Shown: positions 1 to 5,569 of the stretch, in pieces
Layout: every line of letters starts with the position of its first letter
How positions within the stretch are numbered: position 1 is the first letter of the stretch
Assembly: GCA_040509755.1 (NCBI GenBank)
Contig: JBEVKF010000154.1
Location: 1-12,791, forward strand
Source: JACVRW01 sp040509755
Lineage (GTDB): Bacteria; Actinomycetota; Thermoleophilia; Solirubrobacterales; Thermoleophilaceae
DNA length: 12,791 nt
Direction: 5' to 3'
Made by a program: the position numbers and the translations under genes
Notes under the pieces: model-generated
The model's database searches: none
What the model saw: the letters and a program-made list of their open reading frames with translations, nothing else
What the model was told of the DNA's origin: nothing

Positions 1-512
1 GCATCCTGACCGGCCTGATGGGGGTGTCCCTGGCGTCGGGCGCCGCGCGCCGAACCGGGCTGATCGTGGCCGGATCGGTGCTGGCCGGCCTTGCCGCCAC
101 GGCCGTGATCCAGGGCTGGCTCGACGTGGTGGAGGGTGACTGGGCGGCGAACGCCGCCGCGCTCAGCCTGACCGTCCTCGCGATAGCTGCTGTCGTGGCC
201 GGATTCGAGGCCCTGCTCGGCAAGGCGGGCGCGGTGGTGGCCGCTTTGATCATGGTGCTGATCGGCAACCCGTTCTCCGGCGTCGGATCCGCCCCCGAGT
301 TGCTGCCGCAGCCGGTGGGCGGGATCGGGCAGCTCCTGCCGCCAGGGGCCGGCGGCAACCTGCTGCGCAGCACCGGCTTCTTCGACGGGGCCGCGGCCGG
401 CGAGCACGCGCTGGTCCTGGCGATCTGGGCAGCGGCCGGGTTGCTCGCCCTGGCCGTGGCGGCCGCCCGAGGCACGCGCCTCGGGACGGCCCCCGCGGGG
501 TCACCGGCCTGA
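1..512 (+). CDS. C-terminal part of a multi-pass membrane protein, possibly YhgE/Pip or ABC-2 permease-like
   Basis: The reading frame is open from the left edge (first full codon at 3) to TGA at 510-512, so the N-terminus lies outside the window and the ATG at 18 is probably internal. The visible 169 or so residues are rich in Ala, Gly, Leu and Val. Hydrophobic stretches fit about four membrane segments, near 15-37, 47-66, 68-85 and 130-148 counted from the ATG at 18. The segment between the last two contains a 'LLPPGAGGNLLRS' motif followed by 'GFFDG', which resembles the C-terminal membrane domain of YhgE/Pip or ABC-2-type permeases that export small molecules or polymers. That assignment rests on memory of the motif only. 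Membrane location is well supported; the family is uncertain. The gene converges on the VOC gene, with a hairpin between them. Confidence 0.6.
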   Translation, partial: ILTGLMGVSLASGAARRTGLIVAGSVLAGLAATAVIQGWLDVVEGDWAANAAALSLTVLAIAAVVAGFEALLGKAGAVVAALIMVLIGNPFSGVGSAPELLPQPVGGIGQLLPPGAGGNLLRSTGFFDGAAAGEHALVLAIWAAAGLLALAVAAARGTRLGTAPAGSPA

Positions 513-519
513 GGCGCAG

Positions 520-547
520 GCGGGGGCTGGTTTCGGCCGGCCCCCGC
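520..547. terminator. Strong hairpin between convergent genes, likely bidirectional terminator
   Basis: An 11-bp stem pairs 520-530 with 537-547 (one G-T wobble, otherwise perfect, nearly all G-C) around a six-base TTTCGG loop. It starts 7 nt after the stop codon of the upstream forward gene, and its right arm touches the first base of the minus-strand VOC stop codon (547-549). No U-tract follows on either strand, so it is not a textbook Rho-independent terminator, but its position fits transcription termination or 3'-end protection for both converging transcripts. Confidence 0.6.
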
Positions 548-960
548 TAGCCGTTGTCGAGCGGCGAGGCGATCTCGATCAGGTTGCCGAACGGGTCGCG
601 CAGCCACCCGACGGTCTGCCCATGGGGCTTTCGCGCGGGCTCCGATACGGCGATGCAGCCGTGCTCGACGGCCCTGGCGAAGGCGGGCTCGACCCGGGCG
701 AAAACCAGGGCCAGCTCGACGTTGAACGGCCGAGCCGAGAGGTCCGGCTGTTGGACGCCGCCCTCGAAGTTGCCTTCGCCGAGCCCGGTCGAGGCGAAGG
801 CCAGCGTGGTGGAGCCGGTGTCGAGCTCGGCGTAGGAGTTTCCCTCGGCCACGAAGCGGCGGCTCATACCGAAGGCGCGCTCATAGAGGGCGATCGCTTC
901 ACCGGGGTCGGGAACGTAGAGGATCACCCAGCCGAGCTGGGCGTTGTCTTCTGTGGTCAT
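547..960 (-). CDS. VOC family (glyoxalase/bleomycin-resistance fold) protein
   Basis: A 137-residue protein, typical of single-module vicinal-oxygen-chelate proteins. It shows the two beta-alpha-beta-beta-beta halves: 'VPDPGEAIALYERAFGM' (about 16-32) forms the first helix region, and the hallmark 'DPFGNLIEI' (122-130) closes the second half, with Glu129 at the usual metal-ligand position. The other expected ligands (often His near residues 8-12 and 75-85) are not obvious, so metal dependence and substrate cannot be told. Members act as lyases, dioxygenases, isomerases or antibiotic-binding proteins in the cytoplasm. The ATG at 960 is preceded by GAGAGG about 8 nt upstream. It lies 52 nt downstream of an AraC-type regulator on the same strand, a common pairing that suggests co-expression. 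Family is confident; function is unknown. Confidence 0.88.
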   Translation of the reverse strand: MTTEDNAQLGWVILYVPDPGEAIALYERAFGMSRRFVAEGNSYAELDTGSTTLAFASTGLGEGNFEGGVQQPDLSARPFNVELALVFARVEPAFARAVEHGCIAVSEPARKPHGQTVGWLRDPFGNLIEIASPLDNG

Positions 961-1012
961 TCAGCGATCCTCTCGCGATCGGGGGCGGCTGTCTTGTAGG
1001 AAACGGACAGGC

Positions 1013-1735
1013 CTAGGAGCGCACCAACGCCGAGGGCGGCAATCCGGCCAGCTCCGTGCAATCGTGGGTGAAATGTGACTGGTCGGCGTAGCCGGCTACG
1101 AAGGCCGCCTCCGCCAGGCCGATGCCGGCACGAGCGTCGGCAAGAGCGCGGCGCAGCCGCAAGACCCGCGCGAGCCGCTTGGGCCCGTAGCCCACCTGCG
1201 AGACCACCCGGCGTCGTAGCTGGCGCTCGCCGATGCCCAGCTCGCCGCCGAGCGCCGGAAGACTCGCCTCCGCGCGCGACGCGAGGCGGTGGACGATCGC
1301 CCGCACTATTGGGTCGGGCGCGCGGCCCGGTGTGCGGGTGCCGAGCCAGCGGAGGATCAGGGCTCGCCTGGCGCCGGGCCGAGCGGCCTGGTAGACGAGG
1401 TCCTCCAGGCGCCGGCCGGCGTCACCCCAAAGCTCCGCAGCCTGGGTGGCGCCGTCGCGCAGCGACTCGGCCTCGACCCCAAACAGCGGCGGCCCGCAGC
1501 CGGGGTGCATCCGCACACCGAGCGCCGAGGAGCGAGCGGGCACGCCGGCCAGGAAAGCCGTGGTGTTCGGCCCCACCACCGTGAGTCCCCGCGCTTCCGA
1601 GAAGACGACATCCATGCAGCCGTCGGGGATCACCCGCGCCACATCCGGCCGGGCACCCGCAGAGCGCTCCCAGACACACTCAGCCCACCGCTCCAGGCCG
1701 GCCGGGCGATGCTCGATGTAGCTCGATACGTTCAT
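1013..1735 (-). CDS. AraC family transcriptional regulator with DUF6597-like N-terminal domain
   Basis: A 240-residue cytoplasmic DNA-binding regulator. Residues 1-130 carry the pattern of the DUF6597-type sensing domain: 'IPDGCMDVVF' (36-45), 'VVGPNT' (53-58), 'GVRMHPG' (73-79) and 'LWGDAGRRLEDLV' (102-114). Residues about 142-238 form an AraC double helix-turn-helix, with 'GYGPKRLARVLRLRRALA' (182-199) between the two HTH units and the diagnostic 'AGYADQSHFTHD' (214-225) plus 'GLPPSAL' (231-237) in the second. The start at 1735 has only a weak Shine-Dalgarno and lies 30 nt after the stop of secreted protein A, so read-through from that gene or a promoter inside it is possible. The VOC gene 52 nt downstream is the likely regulatory target. 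The inducer is unknown. Confidence 0.9.
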   Translation of the reverse strand: MNVSSYIEHRPAGLERWAECVWERSAGARPDVARVIPDGCMDVVFSEARGLTVVGPNTTAFLAGVPARSSALGVRMHPGCGPPLFGVEAESLRDGATQAAELWGDAGRRLEDLVYQAARPGARRALILRWLGTRTPGRAPDPIVRAIVHRLASRAEASLPALGGELGIGERQLRRRVVSQVGYGPKRLARVLRLRRALADARAGIGLAEAAFVAGYADQSHFTHDCTELAGLPPSALVRS

Positions 1736-1765
1736 GGCCCGTTGTCGTCGAGGTCGAGCCGGACC

Positions 1766-2503
1766 TCAGGGCGCCGTCTGCGTCGCGACCTGCGCCACCC
1801 CGAACAGTCCGCAGTTGTTGGCGGTGCCCCTCACGTCGCCAAGCTGTTCACGCGCCACGGCCTGCACGATCACCGTGCGACCGTCCGAGCCGGCGTAGCT
1901 GATCGTGCCGGACACGTTCCCGAAGTTGTTGTAGATCGGAAAGTCGCCCCCTGGATCGAGGTCCGTGGTGTCGGCGACGGCGCCGCCGCCCCCCCAGGTG
2001 GCCGAGAGCTCGCCATTGCCCACCTGCGGATTGGCCTGCACCACCATCACGCCGGCGGCGTCGCAGGATGCCTCCAAGGTCAGCCCGCCCAGGTTGAGGA
2101 CCCTCGAGAAGCCGGTTCCGGACTGGGCGTTATAGGAGAACACCTGTGGCGTCACGCCGGCAACCGACGTTGCCGAGCCGGCCGTGTCCGCGTTTGCCGC
2201 GCTCGGCACCTTGCCAAGTTCGCCTTCGGCGATATCAGCTCCCGTCAGCGTGTTCAGCGCCACATCACGTCCCTGCACGCTCGAATTGCGGATGTCGAAG
2301 CCGCGCACCTCGTTGTTTCTGATGTCGAACGTGCGGATCTGGTTGTTGCGGATGTCGGCGCTGCGGATCTCGTTGTTCTTGATCTCGCGGCTGTCGACGA
2401 AGCCGGTCGCGACGCCGTAGGAGACGCCTCCGAGCGACACGAACAGGGCGATGCAGGAGATAACGAGGGCAGGCGACGGGCGCCGGCGCAGGATGGACTT
2501 CAC
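1766..2503 (-). CDS. Secreted/surface protein A with ten-residue tandem repeats (paralogue of protein B)
   Basis: A 245-residue protein starting with GTG (2501-2503) behind a strong GGAGGAG at 7-nt spacing. Residues 1-33 are a signal peptide or signal anchor: basic 'MKSILRRRPS', hydrophobic 11-31, then 'YGVA'. Residues 37-96 form six ten-residue units of pattern x-(S/T/G)-x-(D/E)-(I/V)-x-N-N-x-(I/V/L), for example 'RSADIRNNQI' and 'RTFDIRNNEV', a spacing expected for a small solenoid or beta-helical rod. A short Ala/Thr/Ser-rich linker (about 101-116) leads to a C-terminal domain of about 130 residues with 'VLNLGGLTLEASC' (135-147) and 'VRGTANNCG' (224-232). Its Cys147 and Cys231 are also present in protein B and could form a disulfide. 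The architecture matches a paralogous family I associate with Solirubrobacterales; its function is unknown to me. Envelope location is inferred from the leader. Confidence 0.85.
   Translation of the reverse strand: MKSILRRRPSPALVISCIALFVSLGGVSYGVATGFVDSREIKNNEIRSADIRNNQIRTFDIRNNEVRGFDIRNSSVQGRDVALNTLTGADIAEGELGKVPSAANADTAGSATSVAGVTPQVFSYNAQSGTGFSRVLNLGGLTLEASCDAAGVMVVQANPQVGNGELSATWGGGGAVADTTDLDPGGDFPIYNNFGNVSGTISYAGSDGRTVIVQAVAREQLGDVRGTANNCGLFGVAQVATQTAP
2216..2395 (-). repeat. Six tandem 30-bp units encoding ten-residue repeats in protein A
   Basis: Codons 37-96 of protein A split into six consecutive ten-residue units: DSREIKNNEI, RSADIRNNQI, RTFDIRNNEV, RGFDIRNSSV, QGRDVALNTL and TGADIAEGEL. 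The first four are very alike at DNA level (recurrent 'cggatctcgttgtt'-type segments on the plus strand), which suggests recent unit duplication; the last two are older and more divergent. Protein B has four units in the same position. Confidence 0.85.
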
Positions 2504-2510
2504 GGGGGAG

Positions 2511-2517
2511 CTCCTCC
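2511..2517 (-). promoter_or_regulatory. Shine-Dalgarno GGAGGAG for protein A GTG start
   Basis: GGAGGAG lies 7 nt upstream of the GTG at 2501-2503 and decides the start. The same element precedes gene B but 3 nt closer to its GTG, because of a 3-nt indel in the otherwise conserved leader. Confidence 0.8.
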
Positions 2518-2553
2518 AGGGAGGTCGGGTACTCGGGTCAGGCTTCTCCTCGA

Positions 2554-2583
2554 ACCGAACACGGTAGCCGCCGAATCGGAGCG
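2554..2583 (-). pseudogene. Remnant of the histidine kinase C-terminus duplicated in front of gene A
   Basis: Read on the minus strand, these 30 bases encode RSDSAATVFG, identical to residues 466-475 of the histidine kinase (3417-3446). The surrounding DNA (2504-2590) aligns with 3373-3450, which covers the kinase 3' end, its stop and the gene B leader, with a few small indels. Past this motif the frame shifts away from the kinase ending and reads on to a TGA at 2500-2502 that overlaps the GTG of gene A. This is a scar of the tandem duplication that produced genes A and B, not an expressed kinase. Confidence 0.85.
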
Positions 2584-2617
2584 CCGGCGGAGGTCCAGCC
2601 CCCCGGCACGCCCCGAG

Positions 2618-2654
2618 TGTCGACTTACCGGGCCGTGGCGCCGGTAACTCGACA
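2618..2654 (-). terminator. Stem-loop in the B-A intergenic region, possible terminator or processing site
   Basis: Arms 2618-2631 and 2641-2654 are 14 nt each with one C-C mismatch, around a 9-nt loop. The hairpin begins 34 nt after the gene B stop on the minus strand. There is no U-tract. A second small palindrome, CTCGAC-A-GTCGAG (2648-2660), shares the outer arm, so two mutually exclusive folds are possible. It could attenuate read-through from the regulator-kinase-B transcript into gene A, or stabilise the gene B mRNA end. Confidence 0.5.
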
Positions 2655-2688
2655 GTCGAGGCTGCGGGGGGTGTGGGTCGTCGAGCTC

Positions 2689-3372
2689 TTAGCCGGAGTA
2701 GGCGATACCTGAGAAGCCGCAGTCGTTTGTGGTGCCGCGCACCCCGTCGGGGTCCTGACGGGTCATCACCTGCAGAGTCACGACCTTGCCGGTGGCGCCC
2801 GTGTAGGCGATCGTCCCGGCCGCGTCGCCCGGCTCGTTGACGACCAGAGCGTTGTCGCCCGGATCGAAGTCGTCAGGCGTATCGCCCATTTGCGAATTCG
2901 CTTCGGAGTTCGGGCCCGCCGGATTGGCCCGCACCTGGAGCCCTCCCATGTCGGTGCACTGCGCCTCGAGCTTGAGCCCGCCCAGGTTGAGGACCTGGAC
3001 CCAGCCACTGTCGGTCTGGCCCTGCCAGTTGAAGGACTTGAGCGTCACGCCGGCCACCGACCCCGCGGACCCCGCCGTCGCCGCCGTCCCCGCCGAGGTC
3101 GCCGTCCCCGCCGTGTCCGCCACGGACGCGGTCGGCACCTTGCCCAGGTCCTGCTCCGAGATGTCGGCCCCCTTAAGGGTGTTCTGGGCCACATCACGTC
3201 CCTCGACGTTTGAGTTGCGGATGTCGGCGCTGCGAACAGAGTTGTTCTTGATCTCCCGGCTGTCGATGAAGCCGGTTGCGACGCCGTAGGAGACGCCTCC
3301 GAGCGACACGAACAGCGCGATGCAGGAGATAAGGAGGGCGGGCGACGGGCGCCGGCGCAGGATGGACTTCAC
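2689..3372 (-). CDS. Secreted/surface protein B with ten-residue tandem repeats (paralogue of protein A)
   Basis: A 227-residue protein starting with GTG (3370-3372) behind GGAGGAG at 4-nt spacing, 29 nt after the histidine kinase stop, so probably co-transcribed with the two-component system. The leader (1-34) is nearly identical to that of protein A. Residues 37-76 hold four ten-residue units (DSREIKNNSV, RSADIRNSNV, EGRDVAQNTL, KGADISEQDL). They are followed by an Ala/Gly/Thr/Ser low-complexity linker (about 82-108), longer than in A, with repeated 'AGTAT/AGTAAT' steps. The C-terminal domain keeps 'VLNLGGLKLEAQC' (127-139), 'GTIAYTG' (186-192) and 'VRGTTNDCG' (211-219), with Cys139 and Cys218 matching the pair in A, and is rich in Asp and Asn. 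Export to the envelope is inferred; function is unknown. Confidence 0.85.
   Translation of the reverse strand: MKSILRRRPSPALLISCIALFVSLGGVSYGVATGFIDSREIKNNSVRSADIRNSNVEGRDVAQNTLKGADISEQDLGKVPTASVADTAGTATSAGTAATAGSAGSVAGVTLKSFNWQGQTDSGWVQVLNLGGLKLEAQCTDMGGLQVRANPAGPNSEANSQMGDTPDDFDPGDNALVVNEPGDAAGTIAYTGATGKVVTLQVMTRQDPDGVRGTTNDCGFSGIAYSG
3145..3264 (-). repeat. Four tandem ten-residue repeat units in protein B
   Basis: Codons 37-76 of protein B form four units with the same hydrophobic and Asp/Asn spacing as in protein A, which has six. Units 1-2 and the last two of B align with the outer units of A, so the difference is two whole units (60 bp) in the middle. Confidence 0.8.
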
Positions 3373-3376
3373 GGGG

Positions 3377-3383
3377 CTCCTCC
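3377..3383 (-). promoter_or_regulatory. Shine-Dalgarno GGAGGAG for protein B GTG start
   Basis: GGAGGAG lies 4 nt upstream of the GTG at 3370-3372 and inside the 29-nt gap after the kinase stop. It supports the GTG start and independent ribosome loading on gene B. Confidence 0.8.
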
Positions 3384-3401
3384 AGGGAGGTCGGGTACCG
3401 G

Positions 3402-4841
3402 TCAGGCTTCGCTGGTACCGAACACGGTAGCCGCAGAATCGGAGCGCGGGGGGCGCGAGGCGCCTGCGGGCAGAGTGACCACGAAGCGCGCGCCGCCGCC
3501 CTCCGCCTCGAGCAGGTCCACGCGCCCGTCGTGAGCGTCGGCCACGGCCTTCACGATCGCGAGCCCGAGGCCGCTTCCGCCGCTGGGGACGCGATCGGCG
3601 CCGCCGCGAGTGAAGCGGTCGAAGACCCGCTCGCGCAGGGCATGCGGCACGCCGGGGCCGCGGTCGGCCACCTCCAGCACGGCCGAGTCCCCGGCGCTCC
3701 GGACCGACACCGTGACAGGCGTGCCGGGCGGCGTGTGCAGCAGCGCGTTCTCGACCAGGTTGGCCGCAAGCCGGTGCAGGTCATCCGCCACTCCGTCGAC
3801 CGTGACCGGATCCCCGAGGTCGAGCGAGAGTGGATGGTCTGGCGAGAGCGCTGCTGCCTCGGCGGCCCCCTCGCGCGCGACCGCGACCAGGTCGACCGGC
3901 GCCGTGGTGGCCTCGCGGCCCGCGTCGGCGCGCGCCAGCAGGAGCAGGTCGGTGACCATCCTGCGCATGCGCCTCGACGAGCGCAGCGCGGACTCCGCCA
4001 TCTCGCGCTGCTCGCCGGCCAGTTCGGACTCGAGCAGCTCGAGGTTCGCGAGGATGCTGGTCAGCGGCGTGCGCAGCTCATGCGATGCGTCGGCCACGAA
4101 CTCACGCTGGCGCACGAGCGTCGCCTCGGTCTCGCCACGCGCCGCGCTCAGCTCCCGGAGCATGTCCTCGAAGGTGTGCGCGAGGTCAGACACCTCGTCG
4201 TTGGCGTGCGGCTTGGGCAAGGTCACGTCGGGGTCGCGCGTGCGCGCCACCTCGCGGGCGGCGCGTGTGAGCCCGGCGATTGGGCGCATGGCGCGCTGGG
4301 CGACAAACAGGCCGCCGATGAACGCGAGCAGCGTCCCGCCGACTACTCCGAAGGCAAGGAAGATGCGCACGCGGCTGACCGTGCGGGAGACAGTGCTGCG
4401 CGGTTTGGCGTACTGAACGAAGCCCAAGACCTCGGCCACGTTCTCGTCGACGAGCGGGCCGAAGGGCTTGCCGCTCTCTTCGCGCGAGACCGTAAGCGCC
4501 CGCGACACGACGCGATAGTCGGCGAAGTCCGCGATGCCCTCGAGCCCGCCCAGCGGCGGGAAGCCCTCGGGGAAAACGACCTGCCCGTTGCGGTCGAGCA
4601 GCCGGACCTCGGCATCTCCCAGTCCCGCGGCCACCAGCGCCTCCTGGTCTGCCGCCGTGATGCGGACTCCCAGCCTGTTGATCAGGCCTGCCGCGGTCGC
4701 CCGCAGGTCGTCGTCGAACCCCGCGCGAATGCGCTGCTCGGCCACCGCGCCGATCACGACCGCGAACAGGCAGAGGATCCCGAAGGTGAGCGCGGCGGTG
4801 ACCACCGCCAGCTTGAGCTTGACCGGCAGCCGCGTCCTCAT
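3402..4841 (-). CDS. Two-component sensor histidine kinase, HAMP-containing, OmpR-partner type
   Basis: A 479-residue inner-membrane sensor kinase that autophosphorylates on His and passes the phosphate to the adjacent regulator. Order: TM1 about 10-33, an extracytoplasmic region of about 125 residues (34-158) with no domain I recognise, TM2 about 159-181, HAMP linker 182-234, HisKA with H-box 'DASHELRTPL' (251-260, phospho-acceptor His254), then the HATPase domain with N-box 'NLVENALLHT' (361-370), G1 'DRGPG' (393-397), F-box 'RVFDRF' (405-410) and G2 'GGSGLGLAIV' (421-430). All catalytic motifs are intact. The length is normal for the MprB/BaeS-like group. The ATG overlaps the regulator stop as ATGA, implying translational coupling. 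The last ~18 residues form a polar tail, and part of this tail is duplicated upstream of gene A. Confidence 0.95.
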   Translation of the reverse strand: MRTRLPVKLKLAVVTAALTFGILCLFAVVIGAVAEQRIRAGFDDDLRATAAGLINRLGVRITAADQEALVAAGLGDAEVRLLDRNGQVVFPEGFPPLGGLEGIADFADYRVVSRALTVSREESGKPFGPLVDENVAEVLGFVQYAKPRSTVSRTVSRVRIFLAFGVVGGTLLAFIGGLFVAQRAMRPIAGLTRAAREVARTRDPDVTLPKPHANDEVSDLAHTFEDMLRELSAARGETEATLVRQREFVADASHELRTPLTSILANLELLESELAGEQREMAESALRSSRRMRRMVTDLLLLARADAGREATTAPVDLVAVAREGAAEAAALSPDHPLSLDLGDPVTVDGVADDLHRLAANLVENALLHTPPGTPVTVSVRSAGDSAVLEVADRGPGVPHALRERVFDRFTRGGADRVPSGGSGLGLAIVKAVADAHDGRVDLLEAEGGGARFVVTLPAGASRPPRSDSAATVFGTSEA

Positions 4842-5518
4842 GGCTCTCTCAAGACGTAGCCCGCGCCGCGCACGGTGTGCAGCACGCGCGGCTCGCCGCC
4901 CGACTCGAGCTTGCGGCGCAGGTTGGAGATGAAGACGTCGACGGTATTGGTCTCGGCGAAGGGGTGGTAGCCCCAGACCTCGTCGAGCAATGCCTGACGC
5001 GACACCACGATGCGCTCGTTTCGCATCAGGTGCTCGAGCAGCTCGAACTCGCGCGCGGTCAGCTCGATGTCGCGGTCGCCGCGGAGGACCTCGTGGGTGT
5101 CCGGATTGAGGCGAAGGTCCCCGACGACCAGGAACGCCGAGCCGCGCGGCGGGCGCCGGCGAAGCAACGCGCGCAGGCGCGCGAGCAGCTCCTCGCGCTC
5201 GAAGGGCTTGACCAGGTAGTCGTCGGCGCCCGAGTCGAGGCCCTCGACGCGGGCGTCGATTGCGTCCCGGGCGGTGAGGATGAGGATCGGCACATCGCCC
5301 TCGTCGCGCAGCCGCCGGCAGACCTCGACGCCGTCGAGCCTGGGCAGGCCGAGGTCGAGCACCACGGCGTCGGGCTCGAAGTCTCCGGCCTGGTCGAGGG
5401 CGGCCTCGCCGTCGCCCGCGATGCGGACCTCGTAGCCCTCCTTGTCGAGGGAGCGCCGCAGGACGCCCGCTATATCGGCGTCATCCTCGACAACGAGCAC
5501 CCGTGGCCGTCCGCTCAT
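4838..5518 (-). CDS. OmpR/PhoB family response regulator
   Basis: A 226-residue cytoplasmic regulator. The receiver domain (about 5-118) has the acidic pocket Glu11/Asp12/Asp13, phospho-acceptor Asp55 in 'VVLDLGLPRLDG', Thr82 and Lys104 in 'YLVKPF', so all key residues are present. The C-terminal winged helix (about 128-225) carries 'LTAREFELLEHLMRN', 'VDVFISNLRRKL' and the ending 'HTVRGAGYVLREP', typical of OmpR-family DNA binding. The ATG at 5518 has GAGG 4 nt upstream. It is divergently oriented to ftsK across a 51-nt gap and overlaps the kinase gene by 4 nt. It probably controls its own operon and possibly the repeat-protein genes downstream. It resembles MprA/TcrA-like regulators, but orthology cannot be settled here. 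Confidence 0.95.
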   Translation of the reverse strand: MSGRPRVLVVEDDADIAGVLRRSLDKEGYEVRIAGDGEAALDQAGDFEPDAVVLDLGLPRLDGVEVCRRLRDEGDVPILILTARDAIDARVEGLDSGADDYLVKPFEREELLARLRALLRRRPPRGSAFLVVGDLRLNPDTHEVLRGDRDIELTAREFELLEHLMRNERIVVSRQALLDEVWGYHPFAETNTVDVFISNLRRKLESGGEPRVLHTVRGAGYVLREP

Positions 5519-5569
5519 GCATCCTCATGGTAGGGAGGGTGCGGGCCACGACCGTCGAATCACCCGTGG

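Noticed and set aside
2216..2395. CRISPR-like regular repeats
   Set aside because: The 30-bp periodicity is in frame inside a coding sequence with no spacers; it encodes ten-residue protein repeats.
1289..2647. 452-codon plus-strand frame over the AraC and protein A genes
   Set aside because: Spans two minus-strand genes with clear family motifs or repeats and strong start signals; its own translation has no recognisable domain.
3310..3330. Lipobox-like L-I-S-C at residues 14-17 of protein B (V-I-S-C in A)
   Set aside because: The hydrophobic stretch before the Cys is only about four residues, and the hydrophobic core continues well past it, so a lipoprotein signal is unlikely; a Sec signal or anchor fits better.
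3531..4859. 442-codon plus-strand frame opposite the histidine kinase
   Set aside because: Shadow of the kinase, whose H, N, G and F boxes are all intact on the minus strand.
5519..5569. Divergent promoter pair in the 51-nt gap between the response regulator and ftsK
   Set aside because: A TACCAT hexamer on the minus strand could be a -10, but no -35 at suitable spacing is visible and nothing convincing is seen on the plus strand.
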